In this document: positions 23,401 through 31,522 of the stretch, piece after piece
Layout: each line of letters starts with the position of its first letter
How positions within the stretch are numbered: position 1 is the first letter of the stretch
NCBI GenBank assembly: GCA_020466095.1
Contig: CM035809.1
Coordinates: 19,384,430-19,448,429 of the forward strand
Source: Chlorops oryzae
Lineage: Eukaryota; Arthropoda; Insecta; Diptera; Chloropidae
DNA length: 64,000 nucleotides
Direction: 5' to 3'
Made by a program: the position numbers and the translations under genes
The notes under the pieces: generated by a model
The model's input: only the letters and a program-made list of their open reading frames with translations
What the model was told of the DNA's origin: nothing
Databases searched by the model: none

Positions 23401-24729
23401 CTACAAGTGGAGAAGAAAAAACAGTTACTCTCATGGGTATCGAGTGTGAGTAGCACAAATTGTACCAGCTATGATGGTTCTATAATTAAAGAAAATGATG
23501 GTGATGACGATGATGAAGATTCATTGATCGTCTTTCGTACCGAATCTCAATCCAGAGAATTACAGGAAGCACAAAATGAATCGAAATGTGTAGAGAATGG
23601 CCATGAACATTCAGCGAAAGCCGAAGCTATTGCTATCGATATTCAACAGTCGAATTCTTTTGACTTGCATTTACCAAATGGATATGGTTCACCAAAAGAA
23701 CGTATTCGAAGTACTTCACAGCTCTCAGATTCATTTAAAATTGAATTTGTTCGCAATACAACCAACGGAAGTAATGCGAGTGAAAACGAAGGCAAGAATA
23801 TTCATGATGATGATGATGATGATGATGATGATAGTTCAACACCTGTCGCAGAATATGGAACTACCATGAAACGAAGCTCTACCTCAACATCGATAGCAAC
23901 TAAAGTCAATACAAATCGTTTTGCAAATAAAACCAAAGAGCCAAATAATATTGTTGAAAATAATAATGAAAACAATTGCAAGGCCCTTCTGCCGATGCTC
24001 GTGAATTCAACATCGAAAGGATTGCCACAAAATAAACTCTATCTTTATATACAGATGCAATTGTGCCGTAAGGAAAGTCTACGCGATTGGTTACGTGAGC
24101 ATAAAATGGATACACGTCAACCGCATATTGCCAGTATATTCCATCAGATCGTCGATGCAGTCGACTATGTTCATCTGAAGGGTCTTATTCATCGTGATCT
24201 CAAGCCAAGTAATATATTCTTCTCTCAAGATGGTCAAATAAAAATTGGCGATTTCGGACTTGTCACCGATATGTCTGATATACCGAATATGGTAACACAG
24301 TGTGGTGATAAATCCGGTCTGCCATCGTGCCAACGTCATACGCAACAAGTGGGAACACATTTGTATATGTCGCCGGAGCAATTGCGTGGCGAACGCTATA
24401 ACTTCAAAGTCGACATCTATTCGTTGGGATTAATATTCTTCGAATTACTCGTGCATTTCAGTACCGAAATGGAACGTATCGTAACACTGCGCAATTTACG
24501 CGATGGACGTTATCCGCCGAAATTTCCAACGGAACATTCGGCGGAACATGAACTTTTACAATTGATGTTAGCGCAAATGCCGGAGAAACGCCCGTCAACG
24601 GGTGAGCTCAAACAGTACTTACTGACCGTACTAAAGTTACCTGAACTTGTCGGTGATGGCTTGGATACTGATTTGGTTGTAAGGCACTTAAGCATGCAGA
24701 GGAATCGTTCAATCAGTTTCAATGAATAA
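8221..24729 (+). CDS. PEK: PERK / PEK, eIF2-alpha kinase 3 (whole gene, four coding exons)
   Basis: This gene encodes the ER-resident kinase that senses unfolded protein through a luminal domain and phosphorylates eIF2-alpha to shut down general translation. Joining 8221-8411, 18896-19607, 19695-19874 and 22246-24729 gives 3567 nt with no stop before the end, or 1188 residues, close to the length of known insect PERKs. Domains: signal peptide (about 1-25), luminal beta-propeller region (about 26-515), membrane segment (about 521-552), then a kinase split by a long acidic insert (about 629-1165). All introns have GT-AG ends and the phases join cleanly (2, 0, 0). The start at 8221 follows an in-frame TAG at 8173. 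No polyadenylation signal close to the stop is clear; AATAAA first appears only kilobases downstream. Confidence 0.95.
9055..9245 (-). repeat. Worn copy of the 7620-7776 MITE family
   Basis: In opposite orientation to the 7620 copy, it carries GAGAGCGTTTTTCTCTCTTC and, at its right side, a GTTACACGATGAGACATTTTG end matching the family's TTTACACGTTAAGACATTTG. The inverted-repeat partner on the left is not clear. Confidence 0.55.
10262..10380 (+). repeat. Worn copy of the 7620-7776 MITE family
   Basis: Contains AAATGTCTTATCGTGTAAAT, related to the right end of the 7620 element, followed by GGGAGAAAAATGCTCCC, related to its core. It ends less than 100 bp before the candidate exon at 10458. Confidence 0.5.
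10458..10504 (+). other. PEK: Candidate alternative first coding exon of PERK
   Basis: A 47-bp segment is bounded by a strong acceptor (TTCTATTCTGTTTTCAG) and a donor (GTAAAG). It contains an ATG at 10470 in a good context (AAGATGG) that opens MVIESAQSDFR and leaves two bases, CG. Joined to exon 2 at 18896, this makes CGA (Arg) and runs in frame into LLYVTTLDG. If inserted between exons 1 and 2 it would break the frame, so it only makes sense as an alternative start that lacks the signal peptide. Chance phase agreement is one in three, so this remains a hypothesis. Confidence 0.35.
12168..12225 (+). repeat. Dispersed repeat, copy 3 (fragment)
   Basis: Shows GTGCACTTAGATGTCCCG and GTAAACTGGTGTTG, the reverse complement of the words seen at 3690-3795. 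The element extends for an unknown distance on the left. Confidence 0.5.
12948..13212 (+). mobile_element. Short DINE-like element (no internal tandem repeats)
   Basis: Starts TTTTTATACCCAGC, continues GAGGTATATTAGTTTTGT, includes CGAAACGACTTGACCAATCA and CCCACTGCAACGCCCACAAA, and ends AGCTGGGTGTATTAAAGTCGG then ACTTGAGCGACTTTACTT. The longer copy at 60177-61402 has the same blocks in the same order but adds a TCTGTCCG array and 127-bp tandem repeats. Elements of this build in flies are non-autonomous; Helitron or DINE-1 affinity is likely but not shown here. Confidence 0.75.
14683..16018. mobile_element. pogo/Tc1-like element with TA duplication, internal tandem repeats
   Basis: The left end is TA|CAGCCGAAACTCTCCATAACG. 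The right end reads on the other strand TA|CAGTCGAAACCCTCTATAACG. These match at all but three of 21 positions and are flanked by TA, as for Tc1/mariner/pogo transposons. There is no transposase frame. The inside is mostly a worn ~155-bp tandem repeat (14817-15480), then sequence with CAATATGGGTATCAAATGAA words. A solo right end of the same family lies at about 18470-18491. Confidence 0.7.
14817..15480 (+). repeat. Tandem repeat, unit ~155 bp, about 4.5 copies
   Basis: Each unit starts AATTTCACCCCCTTCCTGTTGG or a near variant, then GGATTGATCTGAAACTTGG, then GACAATACAATTAAATAA and AAGATGGCCGCCGCTAGCTT. Unit starts lie near 14817, 14971, 15132 (truncated), 15254 and 15411. The last unit is the most diverged. 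Confidence 0.85.
18591..18674. mobile_element. 84-bp mini-MITE with TA duplication
   Basis: The left end is TA|CAGTATTTCTCGGATATA and the right end on the other strand is TA|CAGCATTCCCCGGATATA, which differ at three positions. The element is little more than its two ends, typical of the shortest pogo-like MITEs. It ends about 220 bp before PERK exon 2. Confidence 0.75.
18896..19607 (+). CDS. PEK: PERK exon 2: luminal stress-sensing domain
   Basis: Encodes residues 65-301. It opens LLYVTTLDGRLSALD, the first repeat of the luminal propeller. It contains GPGALISSS, the FVRMIPSLSGGIYKF strand pair, DDLVISGGKETRTYG, and the pair QTVRAVETRTGIERWNFSVG. N-glycosylation sequons NAT and NFS are present, as expected for an ER lumen segment. 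The acceptor is TTCTTCCGCAG and the donor is AAG|GTAAAA, ending on a codon boundary (Lys301). An acidic and Asn-rich loop (DDSERDNNNGND) is the least conserved part. Confidence 0.93.
19695..19874 (+). CDS. PEK: PERK exon 3: luminal domain, continued
   Basis: Exactly 60 codons, residues 302-361, with FQHPIVSIWKI at the start and LYLGMYEKQLYIQ-type sequence (IYLGMYEKQLYIQ) at the end. The intron before it is only 87 bp (19608-19694). Acceptor TATTTTGTGCAG, donor CAG|GTATGT, both phase 0. Confidence 0.93.
20612..21620 (+). repeat. GATGATGGTGATG microsatellite, ~1 kb, intronic
   Basis: Almost pure mix of GATGAT, GGTGAT, GTGATG and TTGATG triplet blocks with frequent one-base breaks. Long open frames across it on either strand are low-complexity artefacts. 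The related array at 45456-46160 is cleaner. Confidence 0.95.
21617..22200 (+). repeat. Segment duplicated at 46157-47420 (copy in PERK intron 3)
   Basis: Starts CAAATTTGAAAATATACCTT, then CGACAGTTCTCCAGCTCTAC, includes AAGACGAATACCATCAAAGG, then ACCCCACCATGGCTTG and CAGTGATGCCAACTTAGCGC. The 46-kb copy has the same blocks in order plus about 400 extra bases near its middle and a separate hAT MITE insertion. The copy here ends about 50 bp before exon 4. Confidence 0.9.
22246..24729 (+). CDS. PEK: PERK exon 4: end of luminal domain, membrane segment, kinase
   Basis: Encodes residues 362-1188. The membrane segment is about 521-552 (VTVVILSLWFWW, then IAVIAFTTALVVNILIG). The kinase starts with the Gly loop LGRGGFGVVF (635-644); ATP-binding Lys is K658 in YAVKR and the helix-C Glu is E675. 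A long insert (about 698-958) is rich in Ser and acid and includes nine Asp in a row (882-890). The catalytic loop is IHRDLKPSN with D1012, the magnesium site is DFG with D1030, and the activation segment ends VGTHLYMSPEQ with T1065 as the likely autophosphorylation site. All catalytic residues are intact. Stop at 24727-24729. Confidence 0.97.
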   Translation, partial: ESVRLRKEIEDQTNFYKQMTSLESQLPKIPWRPIPASSNSLIIFNQDKILTESAHNGGAIGVDASDLQGNELMPYDEDNFAISAQSVLNASEYVNGNGFYLYAIKDSTDPSLNGDDVMCKPTKSTLAIEDGDDQQKPNSTNKTQNQFDGINFNVDDADAPVTVVILSLWFWWREIAVIAFTTALVVNILIGQHRPSEPEIVVIERHIPVPTETAAEAIVYHQNFNHHSTEDMKSSNNNNALVQCSQRSLSESTTSSGEQFTSRFQGDFDLVRCLGRGGFGVVFEAKNKLDDCKYAVKRITLPNKKESRERVMREVKTLANCEHHNIVRYFQAWVETPPPGWQEEEDSKWLAHEMSTSIQIETPDGSTLPSSFGNGLMQSPKAKGKLQVEKKKQLLSWVSSVSSTNCTSYDGSIIKENDGDDDDEDSLIVFRTESQSRELQEAQNESKCVENGHEHSAKAEAIAIDIQQSNSFDLHLPNGYGSPKERIRSTSQLSDSFKIEFVRNTTNGSNASENEGKNIHDDDDDDDDDSSTPVAEYGTTMKRSSTSTSIATKVNTNRFANKTKEPNNIVENNNENNCKALLPMLVNSTSKGLPQNKLYLYIQMQLCRKESLRDWLREHKMDTRQPHIASIFHQIVDAVDYVHLKGLIHRDLKPSNIFFSQDGQIKIGDFGLVTDMSDIPNMVTQCGDKSGLPSCQRHTQQVGTHLYMSPEQLRGERYNFKVDIYSLGLIFFELLVHFSTEMERIVTLRNLRDGRYPPKFPTEHSAEHELLQLMLAQMPEKRPSTGELKQYLLTVLKLPELVGDGLDTDLVVRHLSMQRNRSISFNE
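23806..23832 (+). repeat. In-frame GAT microsatellite coding nine Asp in PERK
   Basis: Nine GAT codons in a row encode D882-D890 inside the kinase insert. Pure triplet repeats of this kind tend to vary in length between individuals. Confidence 0.9.
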
Positions 24730-27329
24730 TCAATCATCATACGAAATTAAGTCTTAATTGTCTAATCGCTTTAAAAATGTGATCGAATTGTCTATTTTGA
24801 AATTTTGAAATGTTTTTCAAAGTCATATCAAAAACATATTTTTTTTTTGTCAAAACTAAAAAATTTTAATCACAATTTTAGTGCTTGCTTAGTCCGTACG
24901 TTTTTATTTAAATCTCAAAGGACTTTAACGATTGGATTTTGCTAATTTTTTTTTTTATTTTTATTTATTATTAAACTTTTTTTTTCGCTGAAAATATATT
25001 GAAAAATCAACGTATAATTGAGCAATATAATCAAGATCTTCAGCATGCATGGGAGGTGATTTTATTTCGTCCGATATCTCGCTTTTGGTTTCCTTATCTT
25101 ATGACTACAAAAAATATTCGAAATTATAAAATAGCTTGGTTGAGGTAAAAAGGGTTTTTAGTGGGACCTTTTCGTGTTAAAAAAAAAAAACAAAATTGTA
25201 TCGCATAGGTATTAAAAAACATTATAATACAAAGAACACAGAACAGAAGAGAGAATAATCTGCTTTGATGTAGGTCCCCTTTTCTCCTAAGTCTCATAAT
25301 TTTACTTTTAAGTTCCTATAAGACATGAATGTATAAAAGTATAAGCGAAGGAATTTCTAACTACATAAAAATGTAGAAGAATTTCTCCAAAATTCAAAGT
25401 AAAATATTAAAATTGATATATTAATTTAAAGATAAAAAGAAATAAGTCACAAAGTGTTTAATGTTAAAAAAAAAATGTGTTATTCCTGTCGTACATATAA
25501 CTATGGCAATAGAGAATATTCAAAATCAGCACCTGAAAGCATGCATATAAATATTAAGCTTTTTAAAATCTGTTCATTTTTTAAGCAAAGATTTTTCAGA
25601 GTGGTGCCGGTTTTGATAAAACCTTAACTAAACTCCCTTGATAAAGGCTTAAAATTGTTTAAACAGCTTTTAATCATTTAAATACATACCTTTAAGTGCT
25701 GAAATCAAATATTTTCTTTTTCCCCAACATATAACAATATGATATCATCAGCCTATAAGAGAACTACATTAGAGATTATATATAATTTTTTAAATAATAT
25801 TTTATACCGCCTCATTTGACAAGCATAAACTATCGAACTTTTTTCTCTAATAATTTGAATAACTGTTCTGTTTAGCATTAAATAACTCATAAAAGAAGTC
25901 TTCTGCTGGGAGATATTGAATAATTTATACTGCTTATCTTTTTGCTTTTTAAATCTATTCATTTCATATGGCTTAAAAAATGCTTTTAAGGTCGTAGTCT
26001 TCAAACTTGGTTTAAGAACTTTGAAAGTTTAAATTTTCGAATGTACTCTTTTAGTCTTCATGCCAGTTAAACTCAATTAATTTGCTACATTTGAATGTTT
26101 CGAAAATGTTCATATAAATTTCATAAAGCCTGGTTTAAACTCTCGTGAAGACTATCATTTAAAAGTTTAAACCTTCAAAATGTTTAAACTGAGATGAAGA
26201 CTATGATCCTTAATGAAAATACAATTAAACCATTCTTTTTAAATTCTATATAACTAAAATCAATTCACTTTTTATTTCCATAAGTTTCACCCGATTATTT
26301 GAAGTAAAAATAACTTGATCACATTTAAATGTTTAAATATTTATTTTCATTATTGAATCCTTAAAGCAATCCATAGGTAGCTACGCTTTCCACTGTGGCA
26401 TTCATATTTTGTTGACATCAGCATTCTAGCATCAACTTTGTTAACATTATTACGGCAATCCTTGAAAATTTGTTATTTTTTAAATAATTTTAGATATATA
26501 TATTATATTTTTTTTTTAAGTAATAGTAAAGATATGGAAGGTAGTTAGTATCCCGATAAAAAGCCATAAATAGCACGACGTTGATATAGCAACCTGATAA
26601 GATACGAAATAGCGTTTAAATTCATAGAACATAAAATTATTGTGAAACTTTTAAAGTTGCATGAATAAAGCGTCAGATAGTTTTGACTGAACATAACTTA
26701 ACTCGACTTAAGAATTTAAAATCCTACATTCTTAAATGTTCATTAATCACTCTTTTAAAAAATTTACTGAACAAATCGAACCACCGCATTCATTAAGTTA
26801 AAGTAACGTTCAGTCAAGACTAAATGAGCCTTGGAGAATCAGTTAGTGATCTTGTGGAGAATATCAGGCATGCTCTTAAAGTCGAGTTCGAATAAAAAGA
26901 TTCGAAATCAATGCGATATTTAATAGAAATCTAAGCCGTTTCGAATTTTTTTATTTGGATTCGATTTCATGCCTGTGTATCTTTTCAAGGGATTCGTAAG
27001 AGAACGTTACGTTATGCTGTGTCCTCACTCACTAACTGAAATTCGATAAAAAAAAATCTATTTAATTGTAATATATTAAAAAAAAAAAAATCTTGTAATA
27101 AAAGACTGCAGTATTCAATTTACATTCTTTCGTCTAATGCAGTGAATTAAAAGAAATTATTTTAAGAATAATCGAAAATCAATTCATGAACATTGTACGA
27201 AGTTTTCATTCTATAAACGTACTTTGTGTAATTTGCATGTTATTTAAAAAGTTTAAATAAAAACTTTTTTAAATCAATCAAAACAAAATACCAATAAAAA
27301 ATACCTTGTTGTTCATACTTTACAATTTC
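24730..27329. other. Region after PERK: AT-rich, no gene seen
   Basis: Contains the PERK 3' untranslated region, whose end cannot be fixed. AATAAA words occur near 26664, 27093 and 27252, but none lies close to the stop. No coding exon, RNA gene or bounded repeat was recognised. Confidence 0.6.
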
Positions 27330-30300
27330 AAAGCCCTAGGGCAACTCCTTCTATGATGTCCCCAAAGATGTATGGAGGCCAACACTCTGTGAAAGAAATA
27401 GTGCAGTCTTAAGACGCGAACGTGAAACAGCTTGTCAAAAGCTTGTGTATTCGCTAAGCCAGTTGGTGTCTGAACTAGGTTTTGCTTGTGTATTCGCTAT
27501 GCCAGTTGGTGTCTGAACTCTGTTTTTACGTCACGAATATCTGATAGAGGACTTTGAGTGGGCGTAGCACAGAAAGTAGGCGTGGCAGCGTTACGAAGTT
27601 AAACTTTTCCAACTCTGGGGCACAACATTAAGCTATGTTCCGAACTTGAGGACCGTGGGTTCAAAATTGTGGATTTTAGAAAAACCCGTTTTCTGTTTGA
27701 GGGGGTTGGGGTGTTTCGATTTGGAAAATTTTTTGGGAATCTCTTAGATCTAGAGATAGAAACGTCCATGCCAAATTTCAAAACCCTAGGGCAACTCCTT
27801 CTATGATTTACCAAGAAATGTATGGAGTTCAAGCGGCTTTTGCGAGTGAAAAAACATTTGAGTGGGCGTAGCACAAAAAGTAGGCGTGGCAGAGTTACGA
27901 AGTTAAACTTTTCCAACTCTGGGGCACAACATTGAGCTATGTTCCGAATTTGAGGACCGTGGGTTCAAAATTGTGGATTTTGGAAAAACCCGTTTTCTGT
28001 TTGAGGGGGTTGGGGTGGTTCGATTTCGAAAATTTTTTGGGAATCTCTTAGATCTAGAGATAGAAACGTCCATGCCAAATTTCAAAGCCCTAGGACAACT
28101 CCTTCTATGATTTCCCAAGAAATGTATGGAGGTTAAGCGCTTGAACTCCATACATTTCTTGGAAAATCATAGAAGGAGTTGCCCTAGGGCATTGAAATTT
28201 GGCATGGACGTTTCTATCTCTAGATCTAAGAGATTCCCAAAAAATTTTCCAAATCGAGCCACCCCAACCCCCTCAAACAGAAAACGGGTTTTTCTAAAAT
28301 CCACAATTTTGAACCCACGGATCCCACATTCGGAATATAGCTTAATATTGTGCCCCAAAGTCGGAAAAGTTTAACTTCGTAACGCTGCCACGCCTACTTT
28401 CTGTGCTACGCCCTCTCAAAGTCCTCTATCAGATATTCGTGACGTATTAGCAGACCCGCATCAAAACCAGACAACGTGCCTAGCTAAGACAGCTTTAGTG
28501 ACAGTTCATACACAAACTAATTTAGCCAACACACAAAATGTTTGTGTCTTAGCTAGGCATGTTGTCTGGATTTGATGCGGGAATGCTAATACGTCACGAA
28601 TATCTGATAGAGGACTTTGAGTGGGCGTAGCACAAAAAGTAGGCGTGGCAGAGTTACGAAGTTAAATTTTTCCAACTCTGGGGCACAACATTGAGCTATG
28701 TTCCGAATTTGAGGACCGTGGGTTCAAAATTGTGGATTTTGGAAAAACCCGTTTTCTGTTTGAGGGGGTTGGGGTGGTTCGATTTCGAAAATTTTTTGGG
28801 AATCTCTTAGATCTAGAGATAGAAACGTCCATGCCAAATTTCAAAGCCCTAGGGCAACTCCTTCTATGATTTCCCAAGAAATGTATGGAGGTTAAGCGCT
28901 TGAACTCCATACATTTCTTGGAAATCATAGAAGGAGTTGCCCTAGGGCTTGAAATTTGGCATGGACGTTTCTATCTCTAGATCTAAGAGATTCCCAAAAA
29001 ATTTTCCAAATCGACCACCCCAACCCCCTCAAACAGAAAACGGGTTTTTCTAAAATCCACAATTTGAACCACGGATCCCAATTCGGAATATAGCTTAAAT
29101 TGTGCCCAAAGTCGGAAAAGTTTAACTTCGTAACGCTGCCACGCCTACTTTCTGTGCTACGCCTCTCAAAGTCCTCTATCAGATATTCGTGACGTATTAG
29201 CAGACCCGCATCAAAACCAGACAACGTGCCTAGTAAGAACTTTAGTGACAGTTCTACAAAACTAATTTAGCAACACACAAAATGTTTGTTCTTAGCTAGG
29301 CATGTTGTCTGGATTTGATGCGGGAATGCTAATACGTCACGAATATCTGATAGAGGACTTTGAGAGGGCGTAGCACAAAAAGTAGGCGTGGCAGAGTTAC
29401 GAAGTTAAATTTTTCACAACTCATGGGGCACAACATTAGCTATGTTCCGAATTTAGGACCGTGGGTTCAAAATTGTGGATTTTGGAAAAACCCGTTTTCT
29501 GTTTGAGGGGTTGGGGTGGTTCGATTTCGAAAATTTTTTGGAAATCTCTTAGATCTAGAGATTAGAAACGTCCATGCCAAATTTCAAAGCCCTAGGGCAA
29601 CTCCTTCTATGATTTCCAAGAAATGTATGGAGTTCAAGCGGAACTTTGGTCAGGAAAAAGACATTTGAGTGGGCGTAGCACATGAAAAGTAGGCGTGGCA
29701 GCGTTACTGAAGTAAACTTTTCCAAACTCTGGGGCACAACACTTAAGCTATGATTCCAAATTTGAGGACCGTGGGATTCAAATATTGTGGAATATTTAGA
29801 AAAACCCGTTTTCTGTTTGAGGCGGTTGGGGTGGTTATCAGATTTCGAAAATTTTTTGGGAATCTCTTAGACACTCTAGAGATAGAAAGCGTTCATGCCA
29901 AATTTCAAGCACCCTAAGTGGTAACTCGCTTCTATGATTTACCAAGAAATAGTATGGAGTTCAAGCGCTTGAACCTGCCATACATTTCTTGGGTACAATC
30001 ATAGAAGGATGTCCTAGGGCTTGAAATTTGGCATTGGACGCTTCTAATCTCTAGATCTATAGATGAGTTCCAAAAAATTTTGAAATCGAACCACCCCAAT
30101 TCCTCAAACAGTATGATTAAGCGGGTTTTTCCATAAATTGCTCACAATATTTGAACCCTACGAGTACCTTTCAATTCGGAACATTAGCTTTCCAATTTGT
30201 GCCCGTCAAGAGGTTTGGAAAAACCGTTTAACTTCGAGGGGTGGTGCTCATTCGCAACTTTTTTGGATTTGCTATACGCCCACTTTCAAACCCTAGGATC

Positions 30301-31110
30301 TTTTTTTCAAACATCGCAGAGTAAGCGCTTGAACTCCATACATTTCTTGGGAAATCATAGAAGGAGTTGCCCTAGGGCTTTGAAATTTGGCATGGACGTT
30401 TCTATCTCTAGATCTAAGAGATTCCCAAAAAATTTTCGAAATCGAACCACCCCAACCCCCTCAAACAGAAAACGGGTTTTTCTAAAATCCACAATTTTGA
30501 ACCCACGGATCCCACATTCGGAATATAGCTTAATATTGTGCCCCAGAGCTGGGAAAGTTTAACTTCGTAACGCTGCCACGCCTACTTTTTGTGCTACGCC
30601 CACTCAAAGTTCACTATCAGATATTCGTGACGTCAGAACAGAGTTCAGACACCAACTAGCATAGCAAATACACAAACTTTTGACGAGGGAGTTAGCTCAG
30701 ACCCGCGCCAAGAACAGATAACATGCATAGCTAAGACTCAAACAACTAGCATAGCGAACACACAAGTTGTTTGCACGTTCGCGTCTTAAGTATTTCATCT
30801 ATTTCGTTTTTGTTTTTCGAATTTGAACAGTTACAAGCTTCCGATAATATAACTGGTTCGACCAATATATCGATATGTCAAAAATCGTAATCGAAAAGTC
30901 AAAAGTGTGTCTCAACTAGATCTCTATACCAAAAGTTTGCGTCTGGACTAGATCTCTATACCAAAAAGATTGCGTCTGAACTAGATCTCTATACCAAAAA
31001 GTTCGTCTCTGGACTAGATCTCTATACCAAAAGTTTTCTTTTTACTTGTGCTTGATTTCCATATATTTTTAGGAGTTCACGTTCGCGCCTTAAGACTTTG
31101 CTCTATCTCT
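27330..31110. repeat. Foldback-like array of ~300-bp units in alternating orientation
   Basis: The unit runs from GAGTGGGCGTAGCACAAAAAG through AACCCGTTTTCTGTTTGAGG and CTTAGATCTAGAGATAGAAA to GCAACTCCTTCTATGATTT. Forward copies lie near 27550-27835, 27860-28135, 28615-28900, 29355-29635 and 29660-29965. Inverted copies lie near 28140-28435, 28905-29175, 29970-30240 and 30330-30615. Spacers (about 28440-28605, 29180-29340 and 30620-30780) are themselves partly palindromic and carry CAGACCCGCATCAAAACCAG. The outer borders carry inverted AAGACGCGAACGTGA (27411-) and CACGTTCGCGCCTTAAGAC (31078-). The build resembles foldback transposons. No transposase is present. Confidence 0.85.
30906..31037 (+). 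repeat. Minisatellite, ~33-bp unit, four copies
   Basis: Four copies of ACTAGATCTCTATACCAAAA, each followed by a short variable GTTTGCGTCTGG-type spacer, starting near 30915, 30947, 30980 and 31013. Confidence 0.9.
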
Positions 31111-31495
31111 TTCGCTTTTTATAACAAAGCTGTCAAATTAATGTGGAGACTCAAAAGATAGCATACTTACAGGCGAAGTTTTAGGAAAGACTATCGCCCG
31201 ATTCTACATATTCCGGCGGATTGAACAAAAAGAATTAAGTTAAGTTTTTTTCTTCTTTTTGTGTTACAATTGTTCTCAGTGTAAAATAAAATAAAGGCTT
31301 TAAATTTGATATAATTACGTTTAATTCATAATTGTAGAAACATTGTATTGATAAGAAGCTGGAAATGCATTTGCCAAGGTCATGTTGAGTGAGCACACGA
31401 TGATCGTTTTATCAGCTCAAAATGTTTACAATTTGCAAAAATTTCGATTCGAGTTAGAAGAAAAACAAAAAATTATTTTTTTTTAGTCAAAAAGC

Positions 31496-31501
31496 TCAGT
31501 T
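31496..31501 (+). promoter_or_regulatory. Possible initiator (TCAGTT) of the M13 gene
   Basis: TCAGTT matches the fly initiator consensus TCAGTY and lies about 27 bp before the ATG. No TATA box stands out upstream. One hexamer is weak evidence. Confidence 0.25.
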
Positions 31502-31522
31502 GCTCTTTAAGCTTTAATAAGA

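Noticed and set aside
27599..30562. Repeated 60-120-residue frames containing RSKRFPKNFPNR
   Set aside because: They follow the 300-bp foldback units, vary in orientation and frame, and carry no splice or start evidence.
27330..31110. Possible CRISPR or clustered repeats
   Set aside because: Units are 300 bp, in both orientations and in a eukaryotic genome; nothing resembles spacer-repeat alternation.
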